A DNA stretch of 64,000 bases from Clostridia bacterium (GCA_017475185.1 JAFVGB010000029.1:34737-98736), one strand, 5' to 3'; positions 8,307 through 18,031 are shown, counted from the first letter of the stretch. Notes: generated by a model not told the origin, from the letters alone. Translations and numbers: made by a program.

Positions 8307-8861
8307 TTAGTTTGCCTTTAAACTCTTAAGTTTCTCTGTTGCTACAACTTTAACATGAACATCCTCATCTTCCGCAAGTTTTTCAATAATTGCCTTTGTA
8401 ACATTAGGATTTCGTGCCACCTCTACCCTGATTTTCCATGACTCATCATTAACAAGTATAGCTAGCACCTCTTCAGAAGAATTAGAATGCATAGCAACTG
8501 CCTCTCTAACATTCCAATCACTATCTTTTGCAAGCTTAAGTAAAATGCTGCTCGGAGTTTTAGGATTCTTTGCTACACCAAGTCTGCACCACACATCATC
8601 TTTTGCAAGCCTTGCTAGGATTTCTTCGGAAACTTTACTGCTGTAAGCAACCTTAGATCTGACCATTGCATCATTATCAAGTGACAAAGCATGCAAATCA
8701 GCGTACAACGTGTTTTCGTTTTCAGCCACTTCAGCTCTAACATCCGAATCATTATCTTTTGCAAGTATAGATAATACTTCTGAATCAGATATCTGCTTTG
8801 CTAGTTCTTCCCGAAACATTGGACTGATTTTGCTTAAGTCAAGTTCAACCTTAACTACCAT
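8307..8861 (-). CDS. Leucine-rich-repeat-variant (LRV/HEAT-like) protein
   Basis: About 184 residues made almost wholly of six imperfect 24-residue units of the form LAKDxxWxVRxxVAxNPxxSxExL, the LRV/HEAT-like helical repeat used for protein binding. No catalytic motif. Start chosen at the ATG eight bases after AAGGAGG (MVVKVELD). GC content is higher than the core genes, and CGG at 8811-8813 (TTT CGG GAA) is read in frame, presumably as Arg. It has its own promoter, so it looks like an independently acquired single gene. Role unknown. Confidence 0.7.
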   Translation of the reverse strand: MVVKVELDLSKISPMFREELAKQISDSEVLSILAKDNDSDVRAEVAENENTLYADLHALSLDNDAMVRSKVAYSSKVSEEILARLAKDDVWCRLGVAKNPKTPSSILLKLAKDSDWNVREAVAMHSNSSEEVLAILVNDESWKIRVEVARNPNVTKAIIEKLAEDEDVHVKVVATEKLKSLKAN

Positions 8862-8952
8862 TATTTTTTCCTCCTTAAACAATAGTTTTGCGAGAATTTG
8901 CTGATTCGCTATTCTTATTATAGTTCGTATAGCTACGAATAATCATGAATGT

Positions 8953-8981
8953 ATTATAACAAATCAGCGCGTGAAAGTCAA
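8953..8981 (-). promoter_or_regulatory. Promoter TTGACT-N17-TATAAT
   Basis: Minus strand -35 TTGACT (8976-8981) and -10 TATAAT (8953-8958), spacing 17, about 90 bases before the LRV gene. A second TATAAT at 8917-8922 lacks a good -35. Confidence 0.6.
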
Positions 8982-9072
8982 GTTATGTAAATTATCTTTC
9001 AGCCCTTAAATCTTCATATTTTGCTGTGTCAAAATTCTCACTTTTGCATAAACTAAAACTGGAGGTATTTAT

Positions 9073-10920
9073 ATGTGTGGAATAGTAGGTTTTGTTAATT
9101 TAACAAAAGATATATCTAACAGTAAAAATATAATAACATTAATGAATGAATCAATTAAGAAACGTGGTCCTGATGAAGATGGATATTATTATAGTAAACA
9201 TTCTGTACTTGGACATAAAAGATTAATAGTCATAGACCCTGATGGTGGCAAACAGCCGATGACTGTTAAATATAATAATTGTACTTATTCTATTGTTTAT
9301 AATGGCCAGTTATACAACACTGATGAATTGCGAGATGAATTGATTGAAAATGGGTTTAAATTTGAAACATATTCAGATACAGAAGTTCTACTTAAAAGCT
9401 TTATATTATGGGGATATGATGTTGTAAATAAATTAAATGGAATTTATGGTTTTGCGGTTTGGAATGAAAACAAACAAGAATTGTTTGTTGCTCGTGATCA
9501 CTTTGGAGTTAAGCCTTTTTATTATACTTTAAATAATAATAACTTTGTATTTGCGTCAGAAATAAAAGCAATTTTGGCTTTTCCCGGTGTTGAAGCAAAA
9601 TTAGATAAGCAAGGAATTTGTGAGTTATTTGGTCTTGGTCCAGCTCATACTCCTGGAACTGTTGCATTTAAAGATATTTATGAATTAAAACCTGGTTACT
9701 TTGGTATTTATAATTCAAGTGGATTGCATATGGAAAAATATTGGTCTTTGATTAGTAAGCCACATGAAGATAGTTTAAAAACAACTTGTGAGAAAACTAG
9801 ATTTTTACTAGAGGATTCAATTAGAAGGCAATTAGTATCTGATGTACCATTATGTACATTCCTATCAGGTGGATTAGACTCTAGTATTATAACTTTGTAT
9901 GCTGCTAGTTATTGTAAGGATAAAGATTTAGGCAATTTGACTACCTACTCTGTAGATTATAAAGATAATGATAAAAATTTTATCAAAACGGATTTTCAGC
10001 CAAATTCTGACAACTATTATATTGACATTATGAAAAATAAATTAGGAACCAATCATAAAGTTGTTATGCTTGATACACCAGAACTGGCAACTGCATTAGA
10101 AGATGCTATGATTGCGAGAGATTTACCAGGTATGGCAGATGTTGACTCTTCCCTACTTTTATTCTGTCAAAAAGTTAAACCTGAGGCAACCGTTTCATTG
10201 ACAGGAGAGTGTTCTGATGAGATATTCGGCGGATATCCATGGTTCTTTAGAGAAGATGCTTTAAATAGTGGAACTTTCCCTTGGTCTATTGCTTTGTCAG
10301 AAAGACAACAACTATTAAATCCTGCAATTGGTGAACATGTTAATTTGAAAGAATATATTGATTATAGATATTATGAAGGCTTAAAAGATGTTCAAATATT
10401 AGATGAAGATTCATTGGAAACAGCTGAGAAAAGAAAGATATCTCATTTGACAATGAATTGGTTCATGCAAACATTGCTTGATCGTTCTGATAGAATGGCT
10501 ATGTATAATGGATTTGAGCTTCGTGTTCCTTTCTGTGATTATCGTTTAGCTGAATATGTATGGAATATTCCCTGGGAGATGAAAGCTTTGAATGGTCGCG
10601 AAAAGGGATTATTGCGCTATATTATGAAAGATTTGTTACCAGAAGAAATCGTTGACCGTAAAAAAAGTCCATATCCTAAGACATGGAACCCAACCTATTT
10701 AGCTGCTGTTAAGCAGATGCTTACTAAGATTATGATTGATAAGAATGCTCCTATTAATAATTTGCTTAATAGGGAATATATTTTGGAAATTCTTGCAACA
10801 GATGGCAAGGCATTTACTAGACCTTGGTTTGGTCAGCTTATGACTGGTCCTCAGCTTATGGCTTATTTGTGTCAAGTTAATATGTGGCTTGAAAAATATC
10901 AGCCAAAAATTGTTTTTTAA
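9073..10920 (+). CDS. asnB: Asparagine synthase (glutamine-hydrolysing)
   Basis: Makes asparagine from aspartate, ATP and glutamine. Cys2 (MCGIVGF) is the nucleophile of the N-terminal class II amidotransferase domain (to about residue 200), with GRLVI-type HKRLIVID and SDTEVLL motifs. The synthetase domain has the PP-loop SGGLDSS (about 265) and GECSDEIFGGYPW. 615 aa matches bacterial AsnB. GGAGG precedes the ATG. It is divergent from the LRV gene, monocistronic, and slightly more GC-rich than core genes. No in-frame CGG. Confidence 0.95.
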   Translation: MCGIVGFVNLTKDISNSKNIITLMNESIKKRGPDEDGYYYSKHSVLGHKRLIVIDPDGGKQPMTVKYNNCTYSIVYNGQLYNTDELRDELIENGFKFETYSDTEVLLKSFILWGYDVVNKLNGIYGFAVWNENKQELFVARDHFGVKPFYYTLNNNNFVFASEIKAILAFPGVEAKLDKQGICELFGLGPAHTPGTVAFKDIYELKPGYFGIYNSSGLHMEKYWSLISKPHEDSLKTTCEKTRFLLEDSIRRQLVSDVPLCTFLSGGLDSSIITLYAASYCKDKDLGNLTTYSVDYKDNDKNFIKTDFQPNSDNYYIDIMKNKLGTNHKVVMLDTPELATALEDAMIARDLPGMADVDSSLLLFCQKVKPEATVSLTGECSDEIFGGYPWFFREDALNSGTFPWSIALSERQQLLNPAIGEHVNLKEYIDYRYYEGLKDVQILDEDSLETAEKRKISHLTMNWFMQTLLDRSDRMAMYNGFELRVPFCDYRLAEYVWNIPWEMKALNGREKGLLRYIMKDLLPEEIVDRKKSPYPKTWNPTYLAAVKQMLTKIMIDKNAPINNLLNREYILEILATDGKAFTRPWFGQLMTGPQLMAYLCQVNMWLEKYQPKIVF

Positions 10921-10926
10921 AATAAG

Positions 10927-10966
10927 GGACGGAGAAAATTTTAAAATTTTAAAATCTTCTCCGTCC
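10927..10966. terminator. Palindrome/terminator after asnB
   Basis: GGACGGAGAA / TTCTCCGTCC stem with an AT-only, self-complementary centre, between the convergent asnB and the next gene. The GGACGG/CCGTCC ends resemble the dispersed REP-like element. Confidence 0.65.
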
Positions 10967-10980
10967 TCCATTTTAAAAAT

Positions 10981-11481
10981 CTAACCTAACACAGCACCAG
11001 CTGCACCAAATACTCCGGCAGCTGCCAATCCCATAATTACTCCTGCTAATACAACTCCAGCCATAACCGCTATAATACTTTTCTTAAAATCCATATCTAA
11101 AAAGCTTGCTGCTAAAGTTCCTGTCCATGCTCCTGTTCCTGGTAGTGGAATTCCTACAAATAAGAATAGTGCAAAATATAAACCTCTTCCTGCTTTTTCT
11201 TGTAATTTTTTACCGCCTTTTTCACCTTTTTCATAGCAAAAAGTAAAGAATTTTCCTATATATTTTTTATCCTTTCCCCATATTAAAACTTTTCTTGCAA
11301 AGAAAAATATTACAGGTACTGGTAGCATATTTCCAATAATACATATAATATAAAGTGGAATTGTAGGAATTGCTCCTCCCATCCATGGGCTTAACCCTAG
11401 TGGAACCGCTCCTCTTAATTCAATTAATGGTACCATTGAAACTAAAAACACTAATATATATTTTAACATTTGTATATTCAC
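10981..11481 (-). CDS. Small multidrug-export-type membrane protein
   Basis: 166 residues, four or five hydrophobic helices, with the family motifs PLIELRGAVPLG near the N-terminus and GIPLPGTGAWTGTLAA in the middle. These match the small multi-drug export family (Pfam PF06695 type). Substrate unknown; the family name is historical. Monocistronic, convergent with asnB. Confidence 0.8.
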   Translation of the reverse strand: MNIQMLKYILVFLVSMVPLIELRGAVPLGLSPWMGGAIPTIPLYIICIIGNMLPVPVIFFFARKVLIWGKDKKYIGKFFTFCYEKGEKGGKKLQEKAGRGLYFALFLFVGIPLPGTGAWTGTLAASFLDMDFKKSIIAVMAGVVLAGVIMGLAAAGVFGAAGAVLG

Positions 11482-11614
11482 TCCTCATATTTTATAATCA
11501 AACTTTTATTATTCTACTATAAGTTTTATTAAAAGTCTATAAATTATATTCATTTTTATTTAAATATTTCATTCTAATATTTAAGACCATCTCAAAATGT
11601 CTCAAAAGTTTTAT

Positions 11615-12100
11615 CTACAAATCTAACTTTACCTCAATATTCTTTTCATCATACTTTCTATATTTAACTCCACAGTAATCTAGCATTTTCTTAGCAACAA
11701 TGTTTCCGTCAGTTCCATTATACTTGTCCGATTTATATATAATCTCTTTTATTCCAGATTGAATTATGGCTTTAGCGCACTCATTGCATGGAAATAAATC
11801 AACGTATATTCTTGCACCTTCCAATTTTGAACCTTTGTTATTTAGAATTGCATTTAATTCTGCATGACATACGTACGCATATTTTGTATTTATAAAATCT
11901 CCTTCTCTATCCCAAGGCATGTGGTCATCATCATATCCATTAGGTGCTCCGTTGTATCCTAATGATAATATTTTGTTATCTTGGCTTACAATACATGCTC
12001 CTACTTGGGTATTAGGGTCTTTACTTCTTCTTGCTGAAAGCATGGCAACTCCCATGAAATATGAATCCCAACTTATATAATCTTCTCTCTTTTTTACCAT
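11615..12100 (-). CDS. Deoxycytidylate deaminase (ComEB-like)
   Basis: Converts dCMP to dUMP for thymidylate synthesis. The zinc site is complete: HAE (CHAELNAI) and PCNEC (LFPCNECAKAI). N-terminal SARRSKDPNTQVGACIV is the family signature. 161 aa is normal. It stands alone, with a terminator-like hairpin and a small Cys/Gly-rich gene upstream on the same strand. Confidence 0.92.
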   Translation of the reverse strand: MVKKREDYISWDSYFMGVAMLSARRSKDPNTQVGACIVSQDNKILSLGYNGAPNGYDDDHMPWDREGDFINTKYAYVCHAELNAILNNKGSKLEGARIYVDLFPCNECAKAIIQSGIKEIIYKSDKYNGTDGNIVAKKMLDYCGVKYRKYDEKNIEVKLDL

Positions 12101-12185
12101 TATTCTTCCTCCTTTAGCATTATCGAAATCATTATATAAGTTTTTTTAATATCTGTAAATACATTTTTTATAATATAAAAGATAA

Positions 12186-12214
12186 AGAGGTTCTCTTAAA
12201 AAAGAGAACCTTTA
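12186..12214 (-). terminator. Terminator after the 53-aa gene
   Basis: AGGTTCTCTT / AAGAGAACCT inverted repeat about 15 bases past the stop of the small minus-strand gene. Confidence 0.7.
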
Positions 12215-12230
12215 AAAAGGCAATATATGA

Positions 12231-12392
12231 TTAGTTTCTTCCACAACATCCGCAGTTTGTAAACAATAATAAGAAAACTATAATAAAGAATAAAATTTCA
12301 CTATTGCATCCATCTCCTCCGAACATTCCACCTAAAATTCCGTTATTTCCGCATCCACATCCGCATCCACAATTTCTTCCTTCTTCTGGCAT
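12231..12392 (-). CDS. 53-aa Cys/Gly-rich membrane miniprotein
   Basis: ATG follows GGAGG at nine bases. The protein starts MPEEGRN, then has an alternating Cys-Gly run (CGCGCGCG), a GGMFGGDGC segment, a hydrophobic span EILFFIIVFLLLF and ends TNCGCCGRN. This resembles short Gly/Cys-rich, single-span proteins often seen in spore-formers, some of them coat-associated. No specific family is assigned. A hairpin terminator follows. Confidence 0.65.
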   Translation of the reverse strand: MPEEGRNCGCGCGCGNNGILGGMFGGDGCNSEILFFIIVFLLLFTNCGCCGRN

Positions 12393-12472
12393 AATCTTCT
12401 ACCTCCTTTTTTATTTTATATGATATAGTATGCAAATCTTCAAAAATGTGTTACAATATAGTTTAAGTTAGT

Positions 12473-12502
12473 GAAACAAAAAAACCGTCCCAAAATGTTT
12501 CA
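12473..12502. repeat. REP-like element, half copy
   Basis: GAAACAAAAAAACCGTCCC followed by AAAATGTTTCA, just upstream of the ribosome binding site of the U32 peptidase gene. Confidence 0.7.
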
Positions 12503-12516
12503 AGAAAGGATTCGAT

Positions 12517-14913
12517 ATGAATAAAATAGAATTACTATCTCCTGTTGGAGATTTTGATTGTTTAAAAGCTGCTGTTCAGTCTGGAGCTGATTGTGTTTAT
12601 TTTGGTGGTGAGCTTTTTAATGCAAGAGCTTCTGCCAACAATTTTAGTGACGAAGAATTAAAAGCAGCTATTGAATATGCTAAATTAAGAAACGTAAAAA
12701 CTAATTTAACTTTAAATATTTTAATTAAAAATGATGAATTTAGTGATGCTATTACTCTTGCAAGAAAAGCCTACGAATATGGAATTGATGCTATTATTGT
12801 ACAAGATTTAGGATTGGCTAAAAAACTAATAGAACTTTTCCCAGATTTACCTATTCATGCAAGCACTCAAATGACCATTCATAACTTAGATGGTGTCTTG
12901 GAGGCTGAAAGACTAGGTTTTAAAAGAGTTGTACTTTCAAGAGAATTGTCTGTTGATGAAATAAAACATATTTGTGATAATTCAAATATTGAAATAGAAG
13001 TCTTTGTTCATGGTGCTTTATGTATTTGCTACTCTGGTCAATGCTTACTATCTAGCATGATTGGTGGTCGTTCAGGAAATCGTGGTAAATGTGCTCAGCC
13101 TTGCAGATTACCTTATGAATTATTAAAAGATTCTACTGTCATAGATAAAGGGCATTTACTTAGTCCAAAGGATCTATGTTCGCTTGACCTACTCCCTACT
13201 CTTGTAAATCTTGGAATTACATGTTTCAAAATTGAAGGTAGATTAAAAAATCCAGAATATGTATCAACTGTTACAAGAATCTATCGAAAATATATTGATT
13301 TAGCACAGTCTAATAAACCTTATGTTATAGATGAAAAAGACAGAAAAGATTTGTTACAAGTTTTTAATCGTGGTGGATTCTCTAATGGATATTTAGACCC
13401 AAATCCTAACAAAAAATTCATTTATACAGATAAGCCTAATAATATGGGTATTTTTATTGGTACAGTTTATAATTTTAATCCAAACAAAGGATATATTACT
13501 CTAAAGCTAGAAGATGATATCTCAATTGGAGATACTGTCAGTCTTGAAAAAGAAAAAGGCTCTTATACTATTTCTGAATTGATGATTGACAATAAAAACG
13601 TGCCTACTGCTAAAAAAGGTGATATTGTAAAAATTGGTAGAATTAAAGGTCGTATTAATACAAATGACAAAATCTTTAAGATGAGTTCTAAAGCTTTGTG
13701 TGATTTAACAAATGAATATGTTAATAATGAAAAAATTAAACAGAAAATTAATTGTAGAATTATGGTACATAAAAATGAACCTGTTAGTATGCAAATATAT
13801 ACAAATTGCAACGATATCAACTTTACCATTACTTCGGACTTAGTACCAGTTGAAGCAACAAACACACCTATTACTTCAGATAGAATTGTTCAACAAGTTA
13901 ATAAGCTTGGCGGAACGCCTTTTGAATTTGAAAAAATTGATATTGTTTTAGATGATAATTTATATGTGCCTAGTATTAGTAAATTAAATCAGCTACGTAG
14001 AGACTGTATCTCAGAATTAGAAAGAATTCTATTAAATAAGATTCATAGAAACTGTAATGAACCTATTAATAATAATGAACCCGCTTCTGAATCTATTAAA
14101 ATAAAAGATAAAAAAGCTGTTTCAATTTTATTAAATGTACTAAACATTTCAGAAGACTATTCTAAGTTACAACATATTGATAAAGTTTACATTCCACTAA
14201 AATACTTTTTTATGAAAGAATATAAAACTAAAATAGATGAATTATCTAATACAACAAATTGCTATATTTATATGCCATCTGTTTTAAAAGATTCTGTTAT
14301 GAAAAAAGTATCTAATTCCATAGCTGATATATTGGCTAACTATATGGTAAAAGGGTTTGTAATATCAAATATATCTCAAATAAATCTTTTTAAAGATTAT
14401 CTTTCTACTCATGAGTTTATTGGAAATTATACTTTAAATGTGTATAACAACCATACTGTTCGTGAATTAGAAAAACTTGGAATTTCTTGTATTACCCTAT
14501 CACCTGAATTAGACAAGAATTCTTTAAATGAGTTTTACAGTACCATAAAAACTGAAGCTATAATATATGGTAATATGCCAGTAATGACCACAAATTACTG
14601 TTTAATTTCTGGAAGTAATTTTTGCTTGGAAAAATGTAGCGGTAATTGCAATATTTCTAACCATGAATATTATTTAAAAGATAGACTAAATATGAATTTC
14701 AAGGTTATTCCAGATTCATTTTCTAAAACTACTACTATCTATAATAGCAAAAAGCTAAGCATTGGTATTGATGCAGTTAATGTTGATTACATTAGATTTA
14801 GCTTTATCGATGAAAGTGTTGATGAAATATGTAGTATTATTGATACATTTAAAAATGGTAGAATTATGGAAGGAAAAGATTATACTAATGGAAATTTTAA
14901 AAGATTTGTGTAG
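12517..14913 (+). CDS. Peptidase U32 family protein (YhbU/RlhA-like)
   Basis: 798 aa. The U32 signature is clear at residues 160-200: EVFVHGALCICYSGQC, then SSMIGGRSGNRGKCAQPCRLPY, with the conserved cysteines. In E. coli RlhA, a family member, the protein takes part in 23S rRNA hydroxylation; others are collagenase-like. The long C-terminal part (about 440-798) includes a second Cys cluster (CLEKCSGNCN) as in long U32 proteins. AGAAAGGA precedes the ATG. It is divergent from the miniprotein gene. Confidence 0.9.
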   Translation: MNKIELLSPVGDFDCLKAAVQSGADCVYFGGELFNARASANNFSDEELKAAIEYAKLRNVKTNLTLNILIKNDEFSDAITLARKAYEYGIDAIIVQDLGLAKKLIELFPDLPIHASTQMTIHNLDGVLEAERLGFKRVVLSRELSVDEIKHICDNSNIEIEVFVHGALCICYSGQCLLSSMIGGRSGNRGKCAQPCRLPYELLKDSTVIDKGHLLSPKDLCSLDLLPTLVNLGITCFKIEGRLKNPEYVSTVTRIYRKYIDLAQSNKPYVIDEKDRKDLLQVFNRGGFSNGYLDPNPNKKFIYTDKPNNMGIFIGTVYNFNPNKGYITLKLEDDISIGDTVSLEKEKGSYTISELMIDNKNVPTAKKGDIVKIGRIKGRINTNDKIFKMSSKALCDLTNEYVNNEKIKQKINCRIMVHKNEPVSMQIYTNCNDINFTITSDLVPVEATNTPITSDRIVQQVNKLGGTPFEFEKIDIVLDDNLYVPSISKLNQLRRDCISELERILLNKIHRNCNEPINNNEPASESIKIKDKKAVSILLNVLNISEDYSKLQHIDKVYIPLKYFFMKEYKTKIDELSNTTNCYIYMPSVLKDSVMKKVSNSIADILANYMVKGFVISNISQINLFKDYLSTHEFIGNYTLNVYNNHTVRELEKLGISCITLSPELDKNSLNEFYSTIKTEAIIYGNMPVMTTNYCLISGSNFCLEKCSGNCNISNHEYYLKDRLNMNFKVIPDSFSKTTTIYNSKKLSIGIDAVNVDYIRFSFIDESVDEICSIIDTFKNGRIMEGKDYTNGNFKRFV

Positions 14914-14924
14914 TAAAAAAATTA

Positions 14925-14956
14925 AAAGAGTACTTATATTTCTATAAGTACTCTTT
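14925..14956. terminator. Bidirectional terminator
   Basis: Perfect 14-bp inverted repeat AAAGAGTACTTATA / TATAAGTACTCTTT between the convergent U32 and znuB genes. Confidence 0.85.
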
Positions 14957-14961
14957 ACCAT

Positions 14962-15774
14962 TTATTTAACAATTTTTTTCCAAATAATACTAAATATCAA
15001 CACTCCAATATACACCATAACAATACTAGCTCCTGTCGGTAAATTTAATAATGATGAAATTACCAATCCAAATAAGAAACACATTATTGAAATAATCACA
15101 GACATTACAGCCATTCCTTTAAATGAATGTGTTAACTTTCTTGCAATAATAGCGGGAAAAACTATCAAGCTTGATATTAATAATGTTCCCATCATTCTCA
15201 TACCAATTACTACTACTAATGCTGTAAACAATGCAATTAAAAATTGATAAAATGTAACATTAATCCCGCAAACTTTTGCATGTTTCTCATCATATGTAAT
15301 CATAAATAATCTATTATAAAAAAATACATACGCAATCACTAACAAAACTGATAAAACTACGCTTATTATAACATCAGTAGTTGACATTGTTAAAATACTT
15401 CCAAACATATAATTATATACATCTATATTAAAGCCACTAGTTAAAGATGTTATTATAACTCCAAAGGCCAGTGCTCCTGCTGAAACAAGTGCTATTGTTA
15501 TATCACCTGATTCTCCTTTTTTCTGACTTATTATTAAAATTATAAATGATGCAATTATAACAATTGGAATTGCAACATACATTTGTGGTAAATTAAGTAC
15601 TAACGCTAATGAAAGTGCTGCAAATGCCACTTCTCCGAGTCCATGGCCTATCATCGAATATCTCTTTAAAACTAATATAACTCCTATCAAAGCGGCACAA
15701 AATGAAATTGAAATCCCACATATAAGTGCCCTTTGCATAAATGGATATTGTAGTAAATTTATTAAAAACTCCAT
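14962..15774 (-). CDS. znuB: Zinc ABC transporter permease ZnuB
   Basis: Membrane subunit of a metal ABC-3 importer: 270 aa with about eight hydrophobic helices and the conserved GHGLGEVAFAALSLAL and GMRMMGTLLISSLIVFPA segments. Last gene of a zur-znuA-znuC-znuB run. The order and the regulator point to zinc rather than manganese, but metal specificity is inferred. Confidence 0.92.
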   Translation of the reverse strand: MEFLINLLQYPFMQRALICGISISFCAALIGVILVLKRYSMIGHGLGEVAFAALSLALVLNLPQMYVAIPIVIIASFIILIISQKKGESGDITIALVSAGALAFGVIITSLTSGFNIDVYNYMFGSILTMSTTDVIISVVLSVLLVIAYVFFYNRLFMITYDEKHAKVCGINVTFYQFLIALFTALVVVIGMRMMGTLLISSLIVFPAIIARKLTHSFKGMAVMSVIISIMCFLFGLVISSLLNLPTGASIVMVYIGVLIFSIIWKKIVK

Positions 15775-15797
15775 TTTTTATTTCCTTTCTTAGATTT

Positions 15798-15833
15798 TTT
15801 CATTTTTGAAACATTTTGGGACGGTCTTTTTTT
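15798..15833. repeat. REP-like element, half copy
   Basis: CATTTTTGAAACATTTTGGG then ACGGTCTTT, in the znuC-znuB gap, touching the znuC stop codon. Confidence 0.7.
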
Positions 15834-16492
15834 CAATTCTTCCATTCCTTAATATTTCCATCAAATTTTACATTTGTTGCCATGCATATTACTCTAACAT
15901 TTTCATTTTCTACTTCATCTAAATCATGTGTTGCCATAATTATGGTTAGATTTGATTCTTTATTTAATTTATTCAATATGTCATAGAATTCTCTGGTAAT
16001 ATTGACATCTAAACCGCTACATGGTTCGTCTAATATCAGTAATTCTGGCTTTCTAATTAACGCTCGTGCAAGCATAATTCGTTGTCTTTGTCCTCCAGAG
16101 AGTTGTCCAATTTGTTTATTTACAAAACTTTTTATTCCAAGCACATTACATATTTCTTCAAATTTTTTATGGTCTTCCTTACTGTAAAATGGCAAAACTT
16201 TGTGTTTCTGAACTCCGGTCATTATTATTTCTTTAGCTGTTGCTGGAAAATCTAAATCCACCAAATTATTTTGAGCTAAGTATGAAATTTTTTCTGGGTT
16301 TATATTTTTTATTATTTCACCAGAATCTTTTTTATTCAAACCTACTATTGTCTTTATTAAAGTACTTTTGCCTGAACCATTTTCTCCAATTAAACAAATA
16401 TAATCACCTTTTTTTATATTAAATGAAACATCTTTTATTGCAATATGCCCATTATATGTTGTTGTGATATTTTTTATTTCTATTAAATTCAT
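15833..16492 (-). CDS. znuC: Zinc ABC transporter ATPase ZnuC
   Basis: ATP-binding subunit, 219 aa. Walker A GENGSGKST (about residue 37), Q-loop YLAQ, signature LSGGQRQR, Walker B LLILDEP and the H-loop ATHD are intact. It sits between znuA and znuB; REP-like copies lie in both gaps. Confidence 0.94.
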   Translation of the reverse strand: MNLIEIKNITTTYNGHIAIKDVSFNIKKGDYICLIGENGSGKSTLIKTIVGLNKKDSGEIIKNINPEKISYLAQNNLVDLDFPATAKEIIMTGVQKHKVLPFYSKEDHKKFEEICNVLGIKSFVNKQIGQLSGGQRQRIMLARALIRKPELLILDEPCSGLDVNITREFYDILNKLNKESNLTIIMATHDLDEVENENVRVICMATNVKFDGNIKEWKN

Positions 16493-16523
16493 ACCAAATT
16501 CCTTTCTTTTATGAAAATTTGTA

Positions 16524-16582
16524 CGACCGTCCCTCTAATGTTTCAAAATTGAAACAAAAAAAGACCGTCCCCAAATGTTTCA
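16524..16582. repeat. REP-like element, two tandem half copies
   Basis: GACCGTCCCTCTAATGTTTC and AAAGACCGTCCCCAAATGTTTCA in the same orientation, in the znuA-znuC gap and running into the znuA stop. Confidence 0.8.
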
Positions 16583-17581
16583 TTTTAAAGCTTGTTTTAA
16601 ATTTTCTAAATTTTCTTTCATAATACTTACATATGTTGCTCCATTGTTTATTTCGTCTTTTGATATATTATGTACAGTATTGAAAACTAACATTTTTGCT
16701 CCTGTTGCTTCTGATATTGTTTGGGCTACATTTCCTGACGTGTATTCTTTGTAAAAGATAACTGGTAAGTTGTTATTATTTATGTAGTCTATTACTTCTT
16801 TAACTTGAACCGTGCTAGGTTCTGACCCTTCTCCACATGTTTCATATGCACTAATAAAATCAATGTTGTATCTTTCTATAAAATATGCATATGCAAAAGC
16901 TCCTCCAAATGCAATTTTCGGATTTGATGAACTGTTAACAGTTTGCTCGATTTCTTTATCTAATTTTGCAATTTCGTTTATGTATTTTTCCGCATTGTTT
17001 TTATAATATTCTGCATTATCTGGATCTATATTGATTAATTCTTTCTCAATGTTTTTCGCCATTTTTATGGCATTTTGAGGGTTTAACCATATATGCGGAT
17101 CATATTCATGATTATGTTCTCCTTCATCATGGTTATGGTTATGCTCATACTCATGTTCATGTTCATGCTCATCGTTTTCTTCCATATGTTCTTCTTCAAA
17201 CTCTTCGGAATGGATTAATTCTACTGATTTAGATAAATCAATTACATTTATATCTTTTTTCATACCAGAGATAAGATTCTCTGCCCATGGTTCCATTTCT
17301 TTTCCTGTATAAACAAATAAATCAGATTCATTTATCATTAGCATGTCTTGCGGTGTTGGTTCATATGTATGGCTCTCTGAGCCTGGTGGTAATAATAATT
17401 TAACATTTACCTTATCTCCACCAATTTGCTTAGCAAAATCGTATTGTGGAAATAGAGTTGCAATTATTTCAATTTTTTCACCATTTTCCTTTTTTATAGG
17501 ATTTTTTATATTAATAATTATAGCTGTTATTATAAAAAATACCATTGTTAAAATTGTTATAAATGCTATATTTTTTTTCAT
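16580..17581 (-). CDS. znuA: Zinc-binding lipoprotein/secreted protein ZnuA
   Basis: Periplasmic-type solute-binding protein of the metal ABC importer, 333 aa. An N-terminal hydrophobic anchor (no clear lipobox Cys), metal His at GSESHTYEPTP, a long His/Glu/Asp-rich loop at about 133-160 typical of zinc (not manganese) binders, DPHIWLNP, and C-terminal DFISAYETCG and FYKEYTSGN motifs. Starts one base after the regulator's stop, so the two are translationally coupled. Confidence 0.93.
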   Translation of the reverse strand: MKKNIAFITILTMVFFIITAIIINIKNPIKKENGEKIEIIATLFPQYDFAKQIGGDKVNVKLLLPPGSESHTYEPTPQDMLMINESDLFVYTGKEMEPWAENLISGMKKDINVIDLSKSVELIHSEEFEEEHMEENDEHEHEHEYEHNHNHDEGEHNHEYDPHIWLNPQNAIKMAKNIEKELINIDPDNAEYYKNNAEKYINEIAKLDKEIEQTVNSSSNPKIAFGGAFAYAYFIERYNIDFISAYETCGEGSEPSTVQVKEVIDYINNNNLPVIFYKEYTSGNVAQTISEATGAKMLVFNTVHNISKDEINNGATYVSIMKENLENLKQALK

Positions 17582-17582
17582 T

Positions 17583-18005
17583 TTATTTTCCTCCTAAATT
17601 ATTCTTTGATTTACAATCTTTACAGATTCCATAAAATACTGTTTTTACATTATCTAATTCAAATTCATGTTCTTCTGAAATATGATGTTGCACTTCTTTA
17701 AATTCTTCACATTCTAAATGAATAATCTTGTTGCATTTTTCACATTTTAAATGAAAATGATTAACACAATTTTGTTCTTCTATAAACTGATAACAACTGC
17801 AATTTCTTCCTTCGACCATATATTTCTTTACAATGTTTTGCTTTACTAAATCGTTTAAAAATCTGTAAACTGTTGCTTTTCCAATGTTTTCTCCTATTGA
17901 ATTAAAATAACTTAATATTTCTTCAGCAGTAATATTAGAATCTTTATTTAATTTCATGTATGACAATATTTTTTCTCTTTGCTTTGTATTATATTTTCCT
18001 TTCAA
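17583..18005 (-). CDS. zur: Fur-family regulator, probably Zur
   Basis: 140 aa with the Fur winged helix (ITAEEILSYFNSIGENIGKATVYRFLNDLVK), the HFHLKCEKC metal site, CEEF and a second C-x-x-C (CKDC). First gene of the Znu operon, which supports a zinc-sensing repressor over an iron sensor. An inverted repeat overlapping its promoter is the likely autoregulatory operator. Confidence 0.85.
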   Translation of the reverse strand: MKGKYNTKQREKILSYMKLNKDSNITAEEILSYFNSIGENIGKATVYRFLNDLVKQNIVKKYMVEGRNCSCYQFIEEQNCVNHFHLKCEKCNKIIHLECEEFKEVQHHISEEHEFELDNVKTVFYGICKDCKSKNNLGGK

Positions 18006-18031
18006 ATTCCTTCACCTCTTGTACTATTTTT

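Noticed and set aside
10927..10966. Full member of the REP-like family
   Set aside because: Shares only GGACGG/CCGTCC ends and lacks the GAAACATT half; treated as the asnB terminator.
13563..13865. Antisense ORFs inside U32, fabF, thrS and other genes
   Set aside because: They are hydrophobic shadow frames of AT-rich coding sequence without ribosome binding sites or family motifs.
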